Assembly: GCA_002394335.1 (NCBI GenBank)
Contig: DGTP01000003.1
Coordinates: forward strand, 159,068 to 223,067
Reading direction: 5' to 3'
DNA length: 64,000 nucleotides
From: Bacteroidales bacterium UBA4333
GTDB taxonomy: Bacteria > Bacteroidota > Bacteroidia > Bacteroidales > Paludibacteraceae
Within the stretch, counting starts at the first letter, position 1. Every line of letters starts with the position of its first letter. Below the pieces are notes generated by a model that saw only the letters and a program-made list of their open reading frames with translations, was not told the DNA's origin and made no database searches. The position numbers were made by a program, and so were the translations under genes. Below, piece after piece: positions 1-7,736 of the stretch.

Positions 1-223
1 TTCCGAACGACAGTATCCGTACGGCAATAGACCCCACCTGCCAATGGCCGTAGCCGAGCACCTCGCCGCCGTGCGCCTGGACAGCCACTATTTCCCCTTC
101 GGAGGGAGTATCGGCGGTGTTCGTTGCGTCCAAGAGCACACGCCCGATAGCACCGCTGAAGACCCAGGGGTGTTTGCGCAAGAGGGACTGCTCTTTTTTC
201 GGTTTTAAGATTACAGTTGTCAT
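1..223 (-). CDS. Class I SAM-dependent rRNA methyltransferase, RlmI-like (partial; N-terminus only)
   Basis: Only the first 74 codons lie in the window; the rest continues beyond position 1. The visible part is a PUA-type RNA-binding domain with the run LRKHPWVFSGAIGRV near residues 15-29, typical of the N-terminus of 23S rRNA cytosine-C5 methyltransferases of the RlmI/YccW family. The catalytic Rossmann domain is not visible, so the exact rRNA target is an inference. The gene starts 32 bp after the stop of the nucleosidase-like gene on the same strand and has no promoter of its own in that gap, so the two are probably co-transcribed. Confidence 0.8.
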   Translation of the reverse strand, partial: MTTVILKPKKEQSLLRKHPWVFSGAIGRVLLDATNTADTPSEGEIVAVQAHGGEVLGYGHWQVGSIAVRILSFG

Positions 224-255
224 TTCCGTTCTATATGGCGGGGTTGTTTTTCCGG

Positions 256-771
256 CTACTCCACGCCATGTGTATGTTCATGATAGGCGTGCAGCGAGAG
301 GTTGTCGCTGACGTATTTCAGGCTTCTGAGGGACTTGAATCCCAGGGAGGCGATGAAAGCCAGCTCCATGTCGAAGACGCAGTCTTTGTAGTCGGAAGCC
401 AGCACGAAATCGCAGTTGGTGTAGCACAGGGCGTGTTTCAGTTTGCCGCCTGCGAGGAGAGCCTGCCGGTCTTTGCCGAAGTCCCAGTTCTGCAGGGGCA
501 GTGCGGGCTCCGGATAGGTCACATTGGGGTGGTTCAGCCGCACTTCGTGCACCTCCACCCAGCTTCCCAGGTCAAAATTGGCACTTCCGGCGTAGCCGAT
601 ATTATAGACTTCGGCATCGCGGTCAAGCGTCTGCAGCGACCGGATGACATTGACAGCCCCCACTCCGGTGACAAGCACTTCCGCATCCGCCAGATCCACG
701 CCGAACAGTTCTTCGACCTGTCCTACCAAGTCTCTTTCGCCTTCTTCGGCGATAAGTACATATTTATTCAT
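256..771 (-). CDS. Nucleosidase-like protein of the PNP/UDP phosphorylase superfamily
   Basis: A 171-aa protein with the pattern of MTA/SAH nucleosidases and purine phosphorylases: glycine-rich VTGVGAVN (34-41), YNIGYAGS (56-63), FDMELA (133-138), where the Met-Glu pair normally contacts ribose, and VSDN (154-157), where the Asp is catalytic in MTA/SAH nucleosidase. It is about 60 aa shorter than the classical enzyme, so substrate and activity are uncertain. The ATG at 771 is chosen because a promoter sits at 794-825; the longer open frame upstream would run through that promoter. Probably heads an operon with the rRNA methyltransferase. Confidence 0.7.
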   Translation of the reverse strand: MNKYVLIAEEGERDLVGQVEELFGVDLADAEVLVTGVGAVNVIRSLQTLDRDAEVYNIGYAGSANFDLGSWVEVHEVRLNHPNVTYPEPALPLQNWDFGKDRQALLAGGKLKHALCYTNCDFVLASDYKDCVFDMELAFIASLGFKSLRSLKYVSDNLSLHAYHEHTHGVE

Positions 772-793
772 AATGATCACGCTTTTCAGGGGA

Positions 794-825
794 CAAAGGT
801 ACTGCTTTTTTTTGACATATGCAAG
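794..825 (-). promoter_or_regulatory. Bacteroidota-type promoter of the nucleosidase-like gene
   Basis: On the minus strand CTTG, 20 bp, TACCTTTG. The predicted start of transcription is near 787, giving a leader of about 16 nt before the ATG at 771. Confidence 0.75.
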
Positions 826-920
826 TGTTCGGGCATTTTTTTGACGAATAGAATGCCATTCTATAGAAATCGTTGACTCGATAAAAGTCTGACGAAAGTC
901 TGATAAGACCCTTGCGAAAA

Positions 921-936
921 GACCGCTACGCTGTAA
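921..936. repeat. Single copy of the 16-bp repeat unit found as an array at 27092-27283
   Basis: gaccgctacgctgtaa, preceded by ttgcgaaaa. The same preceding bases stand directly before the first unit of the array 26 kb away, so the two sites share about 25 bp of related sequence. It lies in the spacer upstream of the nucleosidase-like gene. Confidence 0.6.
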
Positions 937-1113
937 GACCGGCGCACGCGCCTGATAGAATACATCTCGCGGCAAAATTCATAAAATAACCACGAGTTGC
1001 CTCTTACTTGACTCTGATTTGCCTCCGACTTGCCCCTTGCTTGCCCCTGATATGTGTGTTTTTCGAAAAATCGCAGTATTTTTATGCACATATGAAAAAA
1101 AACACCTTTTTTA

Positions 1114-1145
1114 TTTGCATATATCCCAAAAAAGTTGTACTTTTG
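1114..1145 (+). promoter_or_regulatory. Bacteroidota-type promoter reading into a non-coding tract
   Basis: TTTG (1114-1117), 20 bp, TACTTTTG (1138-1145), with the extended TTTGCATAT start seen at other promoters here. No credible reading frame follows for 700 bp; the 303-bp structured element begins about 25 bp after the expected start of transcription (near 1152). This makes a non-coding transcript likely. Confidence 0.7.
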
Positions 1146-1175
1146 TGCCCGATTTGAAAAAAACGGACTATATTT

Positions 1176-1478
1176 ATAGTTCTTTTTTTTTATACCACCA
1201 AATTTTTCTTTATTTTTTTCTACTTTTTATATATTTTTCCGCCTTTTGCATACATTTTTTTGCAAAACAGGCGAATTTTTGCATATTTATGCACCCTTTT
1301 CTTCTTTCCGCGGAGACCGCATTATTTGAGGAAAAGAAGGCTACCGAGGAGACACAGGGGTAGGGTAAATTTAACTAAAAGCTTATGAATGCCGTCTCTC
1401 CGGCTGTCAGTAAATCTCCTCGGTAGCACTAATATGTCCGTTTTTCCGCATTTCTGCGGTTCAGTCTATCCGAACTAT
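1176..1478 (+). ncRNA. 303-bp structured element, copy 1 (non-coding RNA candidate or small terminal-inverted-repeat element)
   Basis: Bounded by ATAGTTC (1176-1182) and its inverse GAACTAT (1472-1478). A T-rich first third is followed by a perfect 13-bp helix (1340-1352 with 1415-1427) enclosing a conserved stretch (AGCTTATGAA) and a GCCG/CGGC hairpin (1391-1404), then a CCGCA/TGCGG hairpin (1446-1459). A second copy of exactly the same length lies at 24080-24382; its main helix has a different sequence but the same pairing. A promoter at 1114-1145 reads into it on the plus strand. Not recognised as a known RNA family. A MITE-like element is the main alternative, because the terminal 7 bp are identical in both copies. 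Confidence 0.5.
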
Positions 1479-1797
1479 TTTTGTGAGCCATTTTGAGTAA
1501 TAGGGTTTGGGCGTATAGTGCCTTCGCGCGTTATTGCGCGTATGTGCGCATTGTATCCGTGCGTGCACCATAATAATATAGTTCGGTTCAGCACGTTTCC
1601 CTTTCCCTCCTCTCAAAGCGAACATTGACATATTGGATTACCGTTCGCGGACACTATCCTCGTATGAGTACCTAAACGCTGTTTAGGCAGTAAATACTCG
1701 GATGTGCTCCGCTCTCCCACAAAAAACGAATTTCTTAGCAGGAACACGATTTTTTGCGGGGTTTCAGACGAAATTTGCTAAATTTGTGAACTATTTT
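1479..1797. other. Non-coding spacer with further hairpins between element copy 1 and the toxin-antitoxin promoter
   Basis: No credible gene. CCTAAAC (1671-1677) pairs with GTTTAGG (1681-1687) across a 3-nt loop, nested inside GAGTA (1666-1670) and TACTC (1695-1699). ATAGTTCGG occurs again at about 1578-1586, inverted relative to GAACTAT at 1472-1478. If the transcript from 1114-1145 is not ended at the element, this tract would be its 3' part. Confidence 0.4.
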
Positions 1798-1829
1798 CTT
1801 GCGTATGTCAGAAAAAAGTTGTATCTTTG
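1798..1829 (+). promoter_or_regulatory. Promoter of the toxin-antitoxin pair
   Basis: CTTG (1798-1801), 20 bp, TATCTTTG (1822-1829). Expected start of transcription near 1836, about 24 nt before the antitoxin ATG. Confidence 0.75.
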
Positions 1830-1859
1830 CAGCAAATTTTTGATGCAAAGGAGGTTATT

Positions 1860-2120
1860 ATGACAGCTTTACAACTGAATGCAGACATCTATAAGAACTT
1901 GGCAATTCTTTCGCAAGATGAGTCGATGTTGGAGAAAGCAGCCAAGTCGCTTCGCCGTCTTGTTAATAAGATGACGGAAGATCCGACGTGTATGACCAAG
2001 GAGGAGTATTTCGCAATGCTTGATCGTTCGGAAGCCCAGTATGCACGTGGGGAATATACTACGCTCCTACCGGGAGAGTCGGTTACGGATATGTTAAGGA
2101 GAAGTGGTTATGATCTTTAA
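1860..2120 (+). CDS. Antitoxin of a YoeB/RelE-type toxin-antitoxin pair
   Basis: An 86-aa protein placed directly before, and overlapping, a YoeB-like toxin. It has no strong sequence signature; the assignment rests on size, position and the overlap. An ideal Shine-Dalgarno AAAGGAGG (1847-1854) lies 5 nt before the ATG at 1860, so this start is preferred over the upstream in-frame codon at 1827, which falls inside the promoter. Such antitoxins usually bind their toxin and repress the shared promoter; no operator is obvious here apart from the promoter itself. Confidence 0.75.
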   Translation: MTALQLNADIYKNLAILSQDESMLEKAAKSLRRLVNKMTEDPTCMTKEEYFAMLDRSEAQYARGEYTTLLPGESVTDMLRRSGYDL

Positions 2121-2385
2121 GATTGATTTCACTGAAGAGGCGAAGGCCGGTCTTTACAAACTGGCAAAGGATGAGCCTAAATCATACCTGAAAGCTCTTC
2201 GTTTTATAGACGAACTCAGGGAACACCCAAAGACCGGCACCGGACATCCGGAGCCTCTCAAAGGAAAACCGGAAGGACGCTGGAGTCGTGAAATTACAAA
2301 GAAACATAGACTTGTTTATCGTATCTATGAAACTGAAGTGATTGTTCTTGTCTTGGCTGCCTACGGTCACTACGAAGACAAGTAG
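2110..2385 (+). CDS. yoeB: YoeB-family mRNA interferase toxin
   Basis: A 91-aa RelE-fold toxin. HPEPLKGKPEGRWSREI, KKHRLVYRIY and the C-terminal YGHYEDK match YoeB, which cuts mRNA in the ribosomal A site. The family's catalytic Glu (HPEPL), Arg (KHRLVY) and C-terminal His (GHYED) are all present, so the toxin looks active. ATG at 2110 is preferred to an in-frame GTG at 2104 because AGGAG (2098-2102) is well spaced from it. It overlaps the antitoxin gene by 11 nt, so translation is probably coupled. A strong terminator follows at 2408-2441. Confidence 0.9.
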   Translation: MIFKIDFTEEAKAGLYKLAKDEPKSYLKALRFIDELREHPKTGTGHPEPLKGKPEGRWSREITKKHRLVYRIYETEVIVLVLAAYGHYEDK

Positions 2386-2407
2386 CACATAATACATAAT
2401 ACATTAC

Positions 2408-2441
2408 AAAGCGGTAATCCAAGTGGTTTACCGCTTTTTTG
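2408..2441 (+). terminator. Rho-independent terminator of the toxin-antitoxin operon
   Basis: AAAGCGGTAA pairs with TTACCGCTTT and is followed by a run of T. It separates the toxin-antitoxin pair from the secreted-protein cluster. Confidence 0.85.
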
Positions 2442-2532
2442 TTGTTGTATTTTGACCACTGAAAAAAATCAGTTTAATTTGTGTAATCTGTGAATAGAAA
2501 GCAACATAAAATAGCAGTCAAATACGACATTG

Positions 2533-2565
2533 GAACGACGGTCGAACGACGGTCGAAGACGACGT
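2533..2565. repeat. 11-bp direct repeat in the 5' spacer of the first large secreted gene
   Basis: gaacgacggtc occurs twice in tandem, followed by a partial third copy. It lies between the toxin-antitoxin terminator and the large gene at 2648. No clear TTTG/TAnnTTTG promoter is visible in this spacer; a small GAGGG/CCCTC hairpin sits just before the gene. Confidence 0.6.
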
Positions 2566-2647
2566 TAGTATAATGTAAGAATAACAACTATAACAAACTA
2601 ATTAACGAGGGGCAACCCTCAAGTATTAACTAAAAACATTTTATTTT

Positions 2648-5600
2648 ATGAAGAAAATTTTTCTAATTCCGCTCATGTCGCTGCTTACTTGCGTCATGGC
2701 GTGGGGTGTGAATGTTGGCACTTTTGCCGAACTGCAAACCGCATTAGCCGGTAGCGATGCCCTCATTACTGCCACTGCTAAAATTGAGATAGCTAGTGAT
2801 GTGGCGTTGGACTTGAATGGAAAAACCGTCAATTTTACTGATGGCTGGCTTGCCATTAATAGTGGTAATGTGTCTATTGAAAATGGTACTATCTCCGTTG
2901 CTTCTTATTTGTGGAATGCTATTGAGTTGTATGGTGGCTCATTGACGTTGAATTGTACGGTTATTGGTGGTCAGTATAATGGTATCTACATGTCAGGAGG
3001 TGATCTAACAGTCAACGGTGGCACAATTAGTGGTCCAAACAATGGTATTTATACGGATGGTGGAACCATTATTGTTAATGACGGAACTATCCGTGGCACG
3101 AATAATCAGGGTATTTATATAACTGCTGGTGATATCACATGCAATGGAGGTGACCTCTATGCCCCAACTTATGGTATATATCCTTCTGGATTCCCTACGA
3201 TAACCATTAACGATGTAACAAGTCACACGACACTGGGAGGAGGTGACTATTGGAATACCTCTAATATTAAAAAGTATACTGAGATCCTTAATAATACAAA
3301 ATATCATTATGTTGCGACTGTCACAGCCTTAAATGAAGCTTTGTCTTCTCAAGACGATGCTGTCATTAAGTTTGTAGGTGGTAAATTATCTGTAAAAAAT
3401 GAATCAACCATAATTGATTTGCAAGGGAAAACAGTTTATGGTAGTTTTGAAATAAATTCTGCTTTATTAGGAACTGCACAAGATGCATATGACTTGACAA
3501 CAGTAGTTATCAAGAACGGAACTATTGAAGCAGAAAGGACAGGATTGTACATTGGAAAAACAAAGGCTACTTTGGAGGATTGTATCGTTAATGTGAGTGG
3601 AGAATCCGGTGATGTTATTGGTGTATCTTATACATGTCCTACAAATGAATATAAGTTAGACATTGAAAATTGTACTTTTAACGTAACTGGCCCCAATGCC
3701 TATGGATTGAATTGTAATACTATACCTTCCTCTAATGATCAGAATATTACTATTGATATATACAATTCTGATTTTATAGTACAAGGTACCTCTAAAGCAG
3801 AAGGAATAGTTGTAGGATCCGGTTCTACGGTAAATTTTCATGGTGGCAATATAAATGCTCGTTCGAGCAATGGCGCAGGTGCAGGGGTTGACCTTCGTGC
3901 TGTGAAGAATACTCTAACAAATACCCGTCACACAATTTTTAATATGGAAGGCGGAACTATCTACGGTTTAGGCTATGGCATAGTTGGTAATGGTGGTGAA
4001 AAAAATACCGACATCAACATTTCTGGTGGTACTATCCAAGGCGAATGGGCCGGTATCTATCACCCGCAAGAGGGAAGTCTTGTTATCAAAGGCAATCCGG
4101 TTATCAAAGGAGAAAATGCTATCCAATTATGCGCCGGCGTCGGCATGACAGGTTCTATTACCGGTGGTCGCTTTGAGGCTTATGGTACAGATATACGTGC
4201 CACGAAAACAGGCGATGGTATTATTACTGACGGAGCAGCACTTTCTATCGTAAATCGTAATTATCCCGGCGGTATGCCTACATTTGCCATCAATGGCGGA
4301 ACCTTCCTGGCGCAGCATCAGGATGCTATTCTTGCCTATACATGGGATAACTCTCAAGCTGTTGGATCAAAACATTCTACTTGGGCAGCTGCAACGAGTC
4401 ACCTCTCTGTTCGTGAAGGTATCTTCTCTTCTGATCCGACTACTTATGTTCCGGCTGAGGGCTATACGGTAACTAAGCTCAATCCTACTCCGACAGTTTA
4501 TAACCACGATGAGGTTGTTTACAGCGACTTGTGGCAGGTTGGTGAAGCAAGCCATGTGCAGTCGTATGACTTTACTGCGGCTGAGGCTGAATATGTAGAG
4601 ATCAGCAGTACTACTCCGAGCGAAAAGTTAGAAAATAAGACGTATACTCTTAACGAAGATCAAAGTTCCAAGAAAGTCGAAGTAGCCGAAGATTATACTT
4701 TGATTATAAAAGAAGACAAACAACTGAATATCGGTACCGGTGGACTCGTTTTGGAGGATAAAGCCAAATTAGTTGTCGAGCCGGGTGCTGTGGTAACAGT
4801 TGGTACCAATGGTATTATCAATGTGAATGGTACTGAGAATCTGGTATTGGAGACCAGCTCTGAGAAACAAGCGGCTCTGCTGATTGATCCGGATGTCATT
4901 CAGAATACCCAACCGCTTGCTACCGTGACGATCCACACCGCTGCTCGTCAGAAGAGCGCAAACCCGTACAACTATATCTGGGAGTATTTCGCATGCCCGG
5001 TACAAGAGATTACAGATGCCAACAAGCCGACCAACAACTTTGACGCAGCCGTACAAGGTCTCTATGCAGGTGAGGCATCCTTCATGACCGGTGTATATAC
5101 ATGGGGTGGCAATGACTGGACGCTTGTCAGCAGTTGGAAATCTCTCGTTCCGTTCAAGGGCTATCAGTTGACCAACAACTCCGCTAACGGAGGTGTGGAC
5201 TATACCTTCAAGGGTAACTTGATGGGTAACGGTGACGGCACCTACGAGTTTACCACCAACGGTTATGGTTACTTCGGTAACTCCTACACCGCACCTATCG
5301 TGATCAGCAACTTCCTTGGCGCATTGGACAACAGTGTTTATGAGCGTACCGTATGGCTCTACGATGCAGGTGCCGATACCTATGTATCCGTTAACCCGCT
5401 GGCAGCCCGTCTCGGTTCTGCCAAATACAAAGACGGTACATCCATCAAAGAGATCCGTTCGCTCCAGGCATTTATCCTGAACAAGAAGGCTGACGGTGCT
5501 GCTGCAACGGTTAACTACCGTGACGCTATCTGGAACAACCCGCGTATCAACTCGCTCGCAGCTCCTGCTCCTGCACGTCATGCAGCAGAGGAAATGCAGT

Positions 5601-6121
5601 GGAGCAACATCTACGTGGCTGCCAATGGCAAGAAAGAGATGGTAACGCTCATTGAGGGTGCTGATTTCTCCAGCGAGTTTGACAACGGTGCAGATGCAGG
5701 CAAGTATATCAACAACAACAGCATGAACCTCTATGCTGCCACCAACGACGGCAAGCAGGCTATTGTTGCTACCGACAACTTGGAGAATACGATCCTCTCG
5801 TTCCAGGCCGGTGACGCTACCGAGTACACACTTTCGTTCGAGAACGGCAATGAGAACTATATGCTCCGCGACAATGTAACCGGCGCAATGGTTGCTATCG
5901 CTGATGGTGCTGAATATACGTTCACTCAGGCAGCTAATACGACCAACCCTGCACGCTTCGAGGTAGTAGCTATTGCTAAAGTTCCGACCGCTATCGAGAA
6001 TGTAGAGGAGGCTGCCAAGGCAACCGGTATCTATACCATCACCGGACAGTATATGGGTCGCGACTTCACCGTACTGCCCGCAGGTGTATATGTAGTAAAC
6101 GGTGTAAAAGTCGTTAAGTAA
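2648..6121 (+). CDS. Large secreted beta-helix protein with a T9SS-like C-terminal end
   Basis: 1157 aa. Residues 1-20 (MKKIFLIPLMSLLTCVMAWG) are a signal peptide. Roughly residues 60-530 form a right-handed beta-helix: repeated turns rich in Gly, Asn, Thr such as VNGGTISGPNNGIYTDGG and NMEGGTIYGLGYGIVGNGG. A middle segment follows, then a C-terminal end (GIYTITGQYMG, LPAGVYVVNGVKVVK) that resembles the short tail sorting proteins through T9SS. Outer-surface location is an inference from that tail and from the T9SS genes at 48-54 kb and 14.8 kb. The ligand or substrate is unknown. A tiny gene follows 63 bp downstream. Confidence 0.8.
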   Translation: MKKIFLIPLMSLLTCVMAWGVNVGTFAELQTALAGSDALITATAKIEIASDVALDLNGKTVNFTDGWLAINSGNVSIENGTISVASYLWNAIELYGGSLTLNCTVIGGQYNGIYMSGGDLTVNGGTISGPNNGIYTDGGTIIVNDGTIRGTNNQGIYITAGDITCNGGDLYAPTYGIYPSGFPTITINDVTSHTTLGGGDYWNTSNIKKYTEILNNTKYHYVATVTALNEALSSQDDAVIKFVGGKLSVKNESTIIDLQGKTVYGSFEINSALLGTAQDAYDLTTVVIKNGTIEAERTGLYIGKTKATLEDCIVNVSGESGDVIGVSYTCPTNEYKLDIENCTFNVTGPNAYGLNCNTIPSSNDQNITIDIYNSDFIVQGTSKAEGIVVGSGSTVNFHGGNINARSSNGAGAGVDLRAVKNTLTNTRHTIFNMEGGTIYGLGYGIVGNGGEKNTDINISGGTIQGEWAGIYHPQEGSLVIKGNPVIKGENAIQLCAGVGMTGSITGGRFEAYGTDIRATKTGDGIITDGAALSIVNRNYPGGMPTFAINGGTFLAQHQDAILAYTWDNSQAVGSKHSTWAAATSHLSVREGIFSSDPTTYVPAEGYTVTKLNPTPTVYNHDEVVYSDLWQVGEASHVQSYDFTAAEAEYVEISSTTPSEKLENKTYTLNEDQSSKKVEVAEDYTLIIKEDKQLNIGTGGLVLEDKAKLVVEPGAVVTVGTNGIINVNGTENLVLETSSEKQAALLIDPDVIQNTQPLATVTIHTAARQKSANPYNYIWEYFACPVQEITDANKPTNNFDAAVQGLYAGEASFMTGVYTWGGNDWTLVSSWKSLVPFKGYQLTNNSANGGVDYTFKGNLMGNGDGTYEFTTNGYGYFGNSYTAPIVISNFLGALDNSVYERTVWLYDAGADTYVSVNPLAARLGSAKYKDGTSIKEIRSLQAFILNKKADGAAATVNYRDAIWNNPRINSLAAPAPARHAAEEMQWSNIYVAANGKKEMVTLIEGADFSSEFDNGADAGKYINNNSMNLYAATNDGKQAIVATDNLENTILSFQAGDATEYTLSFENGNENYMLRDNVTGAMVAIADGAEYTFTQAANTTNPARFEVVAIAKVPTAIENVEEAAKATGIYTITGQYMGRDFTVLPAGVYVVNGVKVVK

Positions 6122-6142
6122 TAATCGCCAATATGTTTTGGA

Positions 6143-6164
6143 CGCTTCCCCGAAAGGGGAGGCG
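6143..6164 (+). promoter_or_regulatory. Hairpin between the large gene and the tiny gene
   Basis: CGCTTCCCC pairs with GGGGAGGCG over a GAAA loop (one G-T pair). No T run follows, so it may protect or attenuate the transcript rather than end it. Confidence 0.5.
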
Positions 6165-6184
6165 CGCCAAGACACAACATAGTT

Positions 6185-6325
6185 ATGAAAAAGATATATC
6201 AACACCCCACGACGGAGCAAGTAGATTTTATGGACACTACACACCTTTGTGATAGTTCTTTCCCAGAAGGACATCCTCAAGGGCAAATAGGAGGAACTAC
6301 TGCTCCCAAACGTAGAATATTCTAA
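6185..6325 (+). CDS. Tiny protein of the MK(K/R)xYxxPxxE family, copy a
   Basis: 46 aa. It begins MKKIYQHPTTEQV and ends TAPKRRIF. It matches the other three tiny genes of this window at the start (Met-Lys-Lys-x-Tyr-x-x-Pro-x-Thr-Glu). There is no signal peptide or membrane segment. It lies 63 bp after a large secreted gene and 24 bp before the next one, in the same orientation. The Shine-Dalgarno is weak. The repeated pairing with secreted proteins supports it being a real gene; its function is unknown. Confidence 0.65.
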   Translation: MKKIYQHPTTEQVDFMDTTHLCDSSFPEGHPQGQIGGTTAPKRRIF

Positions 6326-6349
6326 TAACGAGAAATTCATTTTATAATC

Positions 6350-7390
6350 ATGAAAAAGATTTTAAGTTTATGTGTAGCAGCAGTTGCTGCACTGACCATG
6401 ACAGCGCAAGACATCGCTGTCAATATCAAACTCGTAGCACAAAGCGGCGGTGAGAGCACCCTGCTCTTGGCTTCCGGCGCAGGCGTTTCTGCTGCCGACA
6501 ACGCAACACTCGTTGCCCCGCTGGCAAACACGGACAACGTAGCAATCTATGTACAGGATGATGAGCGTTATTCTATCTTTGCAACGGATGGTGCATTTGT
6601 CAATCTGCCGGTTTCGTTTATTACCGACCGTACCGCCAATCAATCCTATACCCTTCATTTTGAAGATGTATTGGCTGGAACAGGCAACGGTTCCCTCAAA
6701 CTCAAAGATCTTGTAACCGGTGAGGAAGTGACCATCGCTGATGGTGGAACTTATGGCCCGTTCGTTGTTAATACAACCAATGCCCCGGGCTATGCAGCCG
6801 GAACAAACACCGTTGTAAACCGCTTCGTCATCAACTACGATGCAACAGCATTTGTTACTTCCGCTACTACCAATGAGTACGGCTATGCTACCTTCTCTTA
6901 CACTGCTGACGTTAAACCGGCTATGCCGGCAGGTCTGAAAGTATGCAAAGGTACTTTGGCCGGCGAGACCCTCACGCTGAGCGAGGTAGCTGACGTTCCG
7001 GCTAATACCGGCGTTGTACTCTTCGGTGCTCCGAACACCACTTATCAGTTCGCTGCCACTACCGCTACCGCTGATATGACAGGTAATGTACTCCTGCCGT
7101 CTTCCGCTTGGACTGTTTCAACCGAGAACGCTTACTTCCTCGTAGGTAACGAGTTCAAGAAATACACCGGTACTGAAGCTGTTCCGGCTGGAAAGGCATA
7201 CTTGATCTACACCGCAACCGGTGGCGCCAACCCCGCTCCGCGTCGTATCGTAATGCGCTTCAACACCACTACCGCTGTTGAGAACGTAGAGACAGAGGCT
7301 GTTCAGCCTGTCAAGTTCATCGAGAACGGCGAGATCTTCATCCGTCGCGGTGAGAATGTATATAACGCTCAAGGTCAAATGGTTAAATAA
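6350..7390 (+). CDS. Secreted protein with conserved C-terminal tail
   Basis: 346 aa. Signal peptide at residues 1-19 (MKKILSLCVAAVAALTMTA). The body is Thr/Ala/Gly-rich beta-strand-like sequence with no family I recognise; it shares stretches with the end of the 1157-aa neighbour (SYTLHFED, VTGEEVTIADGG). The C-terminus (TTAVENVE, ENGEIFIRRGENVYNAQG, QMVK) is like the tails of the secreted proteins encoded at 16460 and 22388 and is probably a surface-targeting tail. Located between two tiny genes; the next one follows after 16 bp. Confidence 0.75.
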   Translation: MKKILSLCVAAVAALTMTAQDIAVNIKLVAQSGGESTLLLASGAGVSAADNATLVAPLANTDNVAIYVQDDERYSIFATDGAFVNLPVSFITDRTANQSYTLHFEDVLAGTGNGSLKLKDLVTGEEVTIADGGTYGPFVVNTTNAPGYAAGTNTVVNRFVINYDATAFVTSATTNEYGYATFSYTADVKPAMPAGLKVCKGTLAGETLTLSEVADVPANTGVVLFGAPNTTYQFAATTATADMTGNVLLPSSAWTVSTENAYFLVGNEFKKYTGTEAVPAGKAYLIYTATGGANPAPRRIVMRFNTTTAVENVETEAVQPVKFIENGEIFIRRGENVYNAQGQMVK

Positions 7391-7406
7391 TAGGAGGACA
7401 GAAATT

Positions 7407-7535
7407 ATGAAGAAGAATTATATTGCTCCTCAGACGGAGAACGTAGTATTGGCTTCGGCTAAGATCATGCAAGACTCAATGGCAATCAACACCACTTCGG
7501 GTGGTACGTTTAATGACGTTACATTGATCGACTAA
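7407..7535 (+). CDS. Tiny protein of the MK(K/R)xYxxPxxE family, copy b
   Basis: 42 aa, beginning MKKNYIAPQTENVVL. An ideal Shine-Dalgarno AGGAGG (7392-7397) stands before the ATG, the best evidence that these tiny genes are translated. No signal peptide is apparent; the second half is Ser/Thr/Asn-rich. It is only 16 bp after the secreted-protein gene and is followed by a hairpin and a terminator, so it ends the operon. Function unknown. Confidence 0.75.
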   Translation: MKKNYIAPQTENVVLASAKIMQDSMAINTTSGGTFNDVTLID

Positions 7536-7538
7536 TAT

Positions 7539-7602
7539 CCATGCGCTCCGCGCATGGTAATCCAAACAATCCCGCGACTTCAATCGCGGGATTGTTGTTT
7601 GT
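7539..7602 (+). terminator. Hairpin plus Rho-independent terminator ending the secreted-protein cluster
   Basis: First hairpin CCATGCGC/GCGCATGG (7539-7557), then a strong stem ACAATCCCGCGA/TCGCGGGATTGT (7566-7595) followed by a T-rich run. Confidence 0.85.
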
Positions 7603-7673
7603 TCTACAGCCCGGCGGTCACGCAGTAAAAATCCGTGCAATCCGTGCGCAAAAACAGAAAAAAGACAGATTTA

Positions 7674-7705
7674 TTTGCATATGTCAAAAAAAAGCAGTAC
7701 TTTTG
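7674..7705 (+). promoter_or_regulatory. Promoter of rfbC
   Basis: TTTG (7674-7677), 20 bp, TACTTTTG (7698-7705), with the extended TTTGCATATGTC start. Expected start of transcription near 7712, 25 nt before the ATG. Confidence 0.8.
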
Positions 7706-7736
7706 CACTCTAAATCGTCAAATTGCAAATGCTTTC

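Noticed and set aside
217..876. 219-aa plus-strand open frame opposite the nucleosidase-like gene
   Set aside because: Antisense to a conserved gene and through its promoter; no motif.
1019..1363. 114-aa open frame across the promoter and element copy 1
   Set aside because: It is built from T-rich non-coding sequence (Phe/Leu/Ile-rich), begins before the promoter and has no ribosome-binding site or family match.
1176..1478. Assignment of the 303-bp element to a known riboswitch, RNase P RNA, tmRNA or SRP RNA
   Set aside because: None of the conserved core sequences of those RNAs is present.
4769..6340. 523-aa minus-strand open frame opposite the 1157-aa secreted gene
   Set aside because: Codon-bias shadow of the real gene: no signal peptide, no motif, Cys/Ser/Arg-rich composition.
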